Shown here: positions 48,464 to 50,442 of the stretch, piece by piece
How the letters are laid out: the number at the start of each line of letters is the position of its first letter
How positions within the stretch are numbered: the stretch's first letter is position 1
From: a virus
Virus record (IMG/VR): IMGVR_UViG_3300042406_001320
Location: 1 to 50,442 of that record
Length of the DNA: 50,442 nucleotides
Direction: 5' to 3' (one strand)
The notes under the pieces: model-generated
Database searches by the model: none
Told to the model about the DNA's origin: nothing
What the model saw: only the letters and a program-made list of their open reading frames with translations
Made by a program: the position numbers and the translations under genes

Positions 48464-48670
48464 CTAATTTTTTTCTTCGTCTCCAAGTATTTCAATTTCT
48501 TCTATTTCATCTAGAAAGTACAAATAACCTTCCTTTCTTAATACTTTATCAGCACCACACCATTCCATCACTAAATCAAGATTATTACCTGTGTATTTAG
48601 GATCGTCAAGTATACGTCTAATTAGTAAATAAGCCTTGTCTTGAAAATAAATTACTTGTCTTGAAATCAT
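48464..48670 (-). CDS. Hypothetical protein, 68 aa
   Basis: Not recognised. MISRQVIYFQDKAYLLIRRI then DLVMEWCGADKVLRKEGYLY and an acidic tail. Co-transcribed with groES (24-base gap). Preceded by the palindromic element at 48675-48693, which also occurs before hsp20. Confidence 0.55.
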   Translation of the reverse strand: MISRQVIYFQDKAYLLIRRILDDPKYTGNNLDLVMEWCGADKVLRKEGYLYFLDEIEEIEILGDEEKN

Positions 48671-48674
48671 AACT

Positions 48675-48693
48675 GAGATTAAGGTAGGTCTCG
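48675..48693. repeat. Copy 1 of a palindromic leader element
   Basis: GAGATTAAGGTAGGTCTCG, matching 17 of 19 bases with the inverted copy at 49194-49213. The outer GAGA/TCTC can pair as a hairpin. It lies 5 bases before the ATG of the 68-aa gene. Confidence 0.7.
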
Positions 48694-48700
48694 TTTTAAA

Positions 48701-49141
48701 TTATCCTTTAAGGATTTGTTTTTTATTTACTTTGATTTCAATTTTCCTAGGTGCTTGTTCATCAGCATAAGGAATATTAAGTACAAGTAAACCTCTATCT
48801 AATGATGCTTCTAATTTAGTTAAATCAAATTTAGATGCTACTTTCCAAGCTAAATCAAATGAGCGACGAGCAATACCTCTTTGGAGATATTTAATTTGAT
48901 AATGTTCTGTTTCTGGTTTTTCGTGTTTAACACGTAATGTGTCGCCTTCTACTTGAATGTCTAAATCTAATTCTGTGAGACCTACTACTGCGAGTTCAAA
49001 TCGTAACCCTGTTTCTGTTTCGTAAATATCAACTGGGTAGTTGATTTTGTTTTCAATTGTGTTGAAATTTGAATTTACATCGAAGAAATTTTTCCAAACG
49101 ATGTCAAATGGGTCAATACCCCAATGTGCAATTTTTGTCAT
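48701..49141 (-). CDS. Hsp20 small heat-shock protein, 146 aa
   Basis: Alpha-crystallin domain at about residues 42-135: YPVDIYETETGLRFELAVVG, LDLDIQVEGDTLRVKHEKPE, ARRSFDLAWKVASKFDLTKL followed by EASLDRGLLVLNIPYADEQA (A..DRGLL.L.IP consensus) and a C-terminal IEI anchor in PRKIEIKV. ATP-independent holdase. Hsp20 genes are typical of T4-like phages of marine bacteria. The A/T leader contains runs of TTTTG-complement. Confidence 0.95.
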   Translation of the reverse strand: MTKIAHWGIDPFDIVWKNFFDVNSNFNTIENKINYPVDIYETETGLRFELAVVGLTELDLDIQVEGDTLRVKHEKPETEHYQIKYLQRGIARRSFDLAWKVASKFDLTKLEASLDRGLLVLNIPYADEQAPRKIEIKVNKKQILKG

Positions 49142-49193
49142 TTTGTTTTGTTTTGTGCCCCCTAAGGTGGCGGTTAATTAATAGTCATAACTT

Positions 49194-49213
49194 CGAGACC
49201 TACCTGTATCTCG
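49194..49213. repeat. Copy 2 of a palindromic leader element, inverted
   Basis: CGAGACCTACCTGTATCTCG on the plus strand, the inverse of the element at 48675-48693, in the hsp20 leader about 52 bases before the ATG. On the minus strand both copies share TAAAACGAGA before and TCTC..AGTTATGA after. Confidence 0.7.
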
Positions 49214-49228
49214 TTTTATATAAATATA

Positions 49229-49960
49229 TCATTGATTAGAAAGACGAACTAAATAATAAGTAGATTCTATAGAATCTTCTTTAAATGATATTTTCATTAG
49301 TCCTTCACTACTAATATTAATTGTACCATATACTGCTTCTTCATTTGCTTTTAATACTTCCATCATTATATCAGCTGGGAATGGAATTTCATCTAATCCA
49401 AACATTGATTCACAGATAGTTTTAAATTTGATTTTATTTGCATATCCATTTCCATCACCAATTACAATTAATAATTCAATAATATCATCTTTAGTTTCTG
49501 TCTTAACAGTAAATTGTTTAACGTCACCTAATGCTTTTTTAGCATTAGCAAACTTATTAATAAACTCAGAGTCAATATGAACATCAGCATCATAACTAGC
49601 TGGTTCATTAATTGTAGGTACTGTTTCAATCAACATTAAGTCTGATAAGTAATAATTCAAATCATATTGATTATCTTGTAATGTTAATTCAAGTGGTGTA
49701 CCATATGGGCTTTTAGTTAAACCTAAAACAATAGTACTATCCATTATTTTAACTAACTTATAAAATTGACTAGTATTATATATACCAACTTGAGTATCAT
49801 CTAAATCAAAATTAGGACTAGTTACTTTACCAACTAAATTTTTCATTGGTGTGATAAAGTCAACTGTTATGTTTTTATTCTTAATATCCCATTTAACTGA
49901 CTCAACAGTACCATTAAGATGATACTTGTCAATAATTGATGTTAATGTTTGTTTATTCAT
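49229..49960 (-). CDS. 45: Sliding clamp, T4 gp45-like processivity factor, 243 aa
   Basis: Length and two-domain pattern match T4 gp45 (228 aa): MNKQTLTSIIDKYHLNGTVE, the interdomain MDSTIVLGLTKSPYGTPLEL, VHIDSEFINKFANAKKALGD and the closing INISSEGLMKISFKEDSIES. Encircles DNA as a trimer, loaded by gp44/gp62 encoded at 31-33 kb, and in T4 also activates late transcription. Identity is by overall pattern, since gp45 has no short catalytic motif. Confidence 0.8.
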   Translation of the reverse strand: MNKQTLTSIIDKYHLNGTVESVKWDIKNKNITVDFITPMKNLVGKVTSPNFDLDDTQVGIYNTSQFYKLVKIMDSTIVLGLTKSPYGTPLELTLQDNQYDLNYYLSDLMLIETVPTINEPASYDADVHIDSEFINKFANAKKALGDVKQFTVKTETKDDIIELLIVIGDGNGYANKIKFKTICESMFGLDEIPFPADIMMEVLKANEEAVYGTINISSEGLMKISFKEDSIESTYYLVRLSNQ

Positions 49961-49961
49961 A

Positions 49962-50297
49962 TTATTTCCAAAATATTTGTAGTACGATAATAGTAAATGC
50001 TAATCCCAAACATGTTAATGTTTTAGGTGTTGGATGTTCTCTAAACACTAACCAACTCATAATTGTAAAAATAATAACACCAACTCCAAATCCAATTAAT
50101 CGACCTGGCCAATTTGCATCATATACTTCATTAAACATTTTAGTTGTTTTAATGAATATAAATGAAATAGGTAATCCTAATAACATCATAACTAAAGGAT
50201 TTTCTCTTGGAAACTTCCAAGCTATTTGTCCCTGTAATTGAATAAATGATATTACTTGAGCAACAGCGGCTAACAATAATGCGTAAAATATTTTCAT
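49962..50297 (-). CDS. Four-helix small membrane protein, 111 aa
   Basis: Hydrophobic segments at about 2-20 (IFYALLLAAVAQVISFIQLQ), 35-52 (LVMMLLGLPISFIFIK), 66-82 (GRLIGFGVGVIIFTIMSW) and 92-110 (TLTCLGLAFTIIVLQIFW). The topology is that of small multidrug-resistance or EamA half-transporters, but no key Glu is in helix 1. Stop and clamp start nearly touch (1-base gap). Confidence 0.6.
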   Translation of the reverse strand: MKIFYALLLAAVAQVISFIQLQGQIAWKFPRENPLVMMLLGLPISFIFIKTTKMFNEVYDANWPGRLIGFGVGVIIFTIMSWLVFREHPTPKTLTCLGLAFTIIVLQIFWK

Positions 50298-50318
50298 ATA
50301 TTAAATATAATATCTTTT

Positions 50319-50442
50319 TTAGAATGAAAAAAACTTATTAGCATATTGATTTAAAGTTGGAAATGACCATTTCAAATCACTGTATATACCTTGTAATTTA
50401 TTTAATAGTACTGAATTGAATCCTTCTTCTCTATCAACAAAT
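50319..50442 (-). CDS. C-terminal fragment of an unknown protein, cut by the window edge
   Basis: Minus-strand frame open from the right edge to a TAA at 50319, last 40 residues FVDREEGFNSVLLNKLQGIY, SDLKWSFPTLNQYANKFFSF. No family recognised; it is upstream of the sliding-clamp genes and probably in the same operon. Confidence 0.55.
   Translation of the reverse strand, partial: FVDREEGFNSVLLNKLQGIYSDLKWSFPTLNQYANKFFSF

Noticed and set aside
1-50442. Insertion sequences, integrase or prophage attachment sites
   Set aside because: No transposase or integrase motifs and no long direct repeats at tRNA ends were found; all genes run on one strand in a phage-like way.

Overview
The window looks like a piece of a large, AT-rich, T4-related tailed-phage genome that infects a member of the Bacteroidota. 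Every gene I could support lies on the minus strand, so transcription runs from high to low coordinates. Genes are tightly packed, with many ATGA or TAATG overlaps. Phage identity rests on the T4-type replication set: sliding clamp gp45 (49229-49960), clamp-loader ATPase gp44 (31771-32655), clamp-loader small subunit gp62 (31133-31540), a RadA/RecA-fold ATPase, ThyX and a Cas4-like nuclease. T4-late-promoter-like TATAAATA boxes sit before several genes, and there is a tRNA/tmRNA cluster. The Bacteroidota host is inferred from a C-terminal type IX secretion sorting domain on the 630-residue protein at 41433-43325, from start codons preceded by A/T-rich stretches without an obvious Shine-Dalgarno sequence, and from a tmRNA tag ending in ALAA.

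Layout by coordinate: (1) 1-11.8 kb holds small, mostly unrecognised phage genes mixed with an HTH protein, a RadA-like ATPase, a SprT-like metalloprotease, a DUF932 protein, thioredoxin, a SWIM zinc-finger protein, an HNH-like protein and two isolated glycosyltransferases. (2) 11.8-29.2 kb is a continuous glycan island. It contains about eight glycosyltransferases, three SDR nucleotide-sugar enzymes including GDP-mannose 4,6-dehydratase, a DegT aminotransferase, a UDP-sugar dehydrogenase lacking its last domain, two methyltransferase-like proteins, a HAD phosphatase-like protein, and a nonulosonic-acid pair (NeuB/PseI-like synthase and NeuA/PseF-like cytidylyltransferase) followed by a DUF115/Maf-like protein. 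(3) 29.2-35.5 kb is the replication and nucleotide-metabolism block. (4) 35.5-45.2 kb is an envelope and surface block: NlpC/P60 hydrolase, several one-helix microproteins, a C-type-lectin protein, an outer-membrane-barrel protein, a CsgG-like (curli secretion pore) protein, a two-helix membrane protein, the T9SS-sorted protein and a Thr-Pro-linker protein. (5) 44.5-46.1 kb holds a tmRNA, a small lipoprotein gene, nine ordinary tRNAs and one odd 99-nt tRNA-like gene. (6) 46.1-50.4 kb holds a YkgJ-type CxxC protein, GroEL, GroES, Hsp20, the sliding clamp, a small membrane protein and a truncated gene at the edge.

How the genes may work together (inference): replication proteins, chaperonin, Hsp20, tRNAs and tmRNA support an autonomous lytic programme. 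The glycan island could decorate virion proteins or rebuild the host surface polysaccharide. The 36-44 kb block encodes exported proteins that only make sense in a diderm Bacteroidota envelope. The CsgG-like pore, barrel, lectin and T9SS-anchored protein together are the best candidate in this window for an undescribed phage-encoded surface system.

Limits: assignments are by reading motifs, without database searches. About a third of the genes, mainly small ones, have no recognisable function. I saw no insertion sequence, CRISPR array, integrase or reverse transcriptase.
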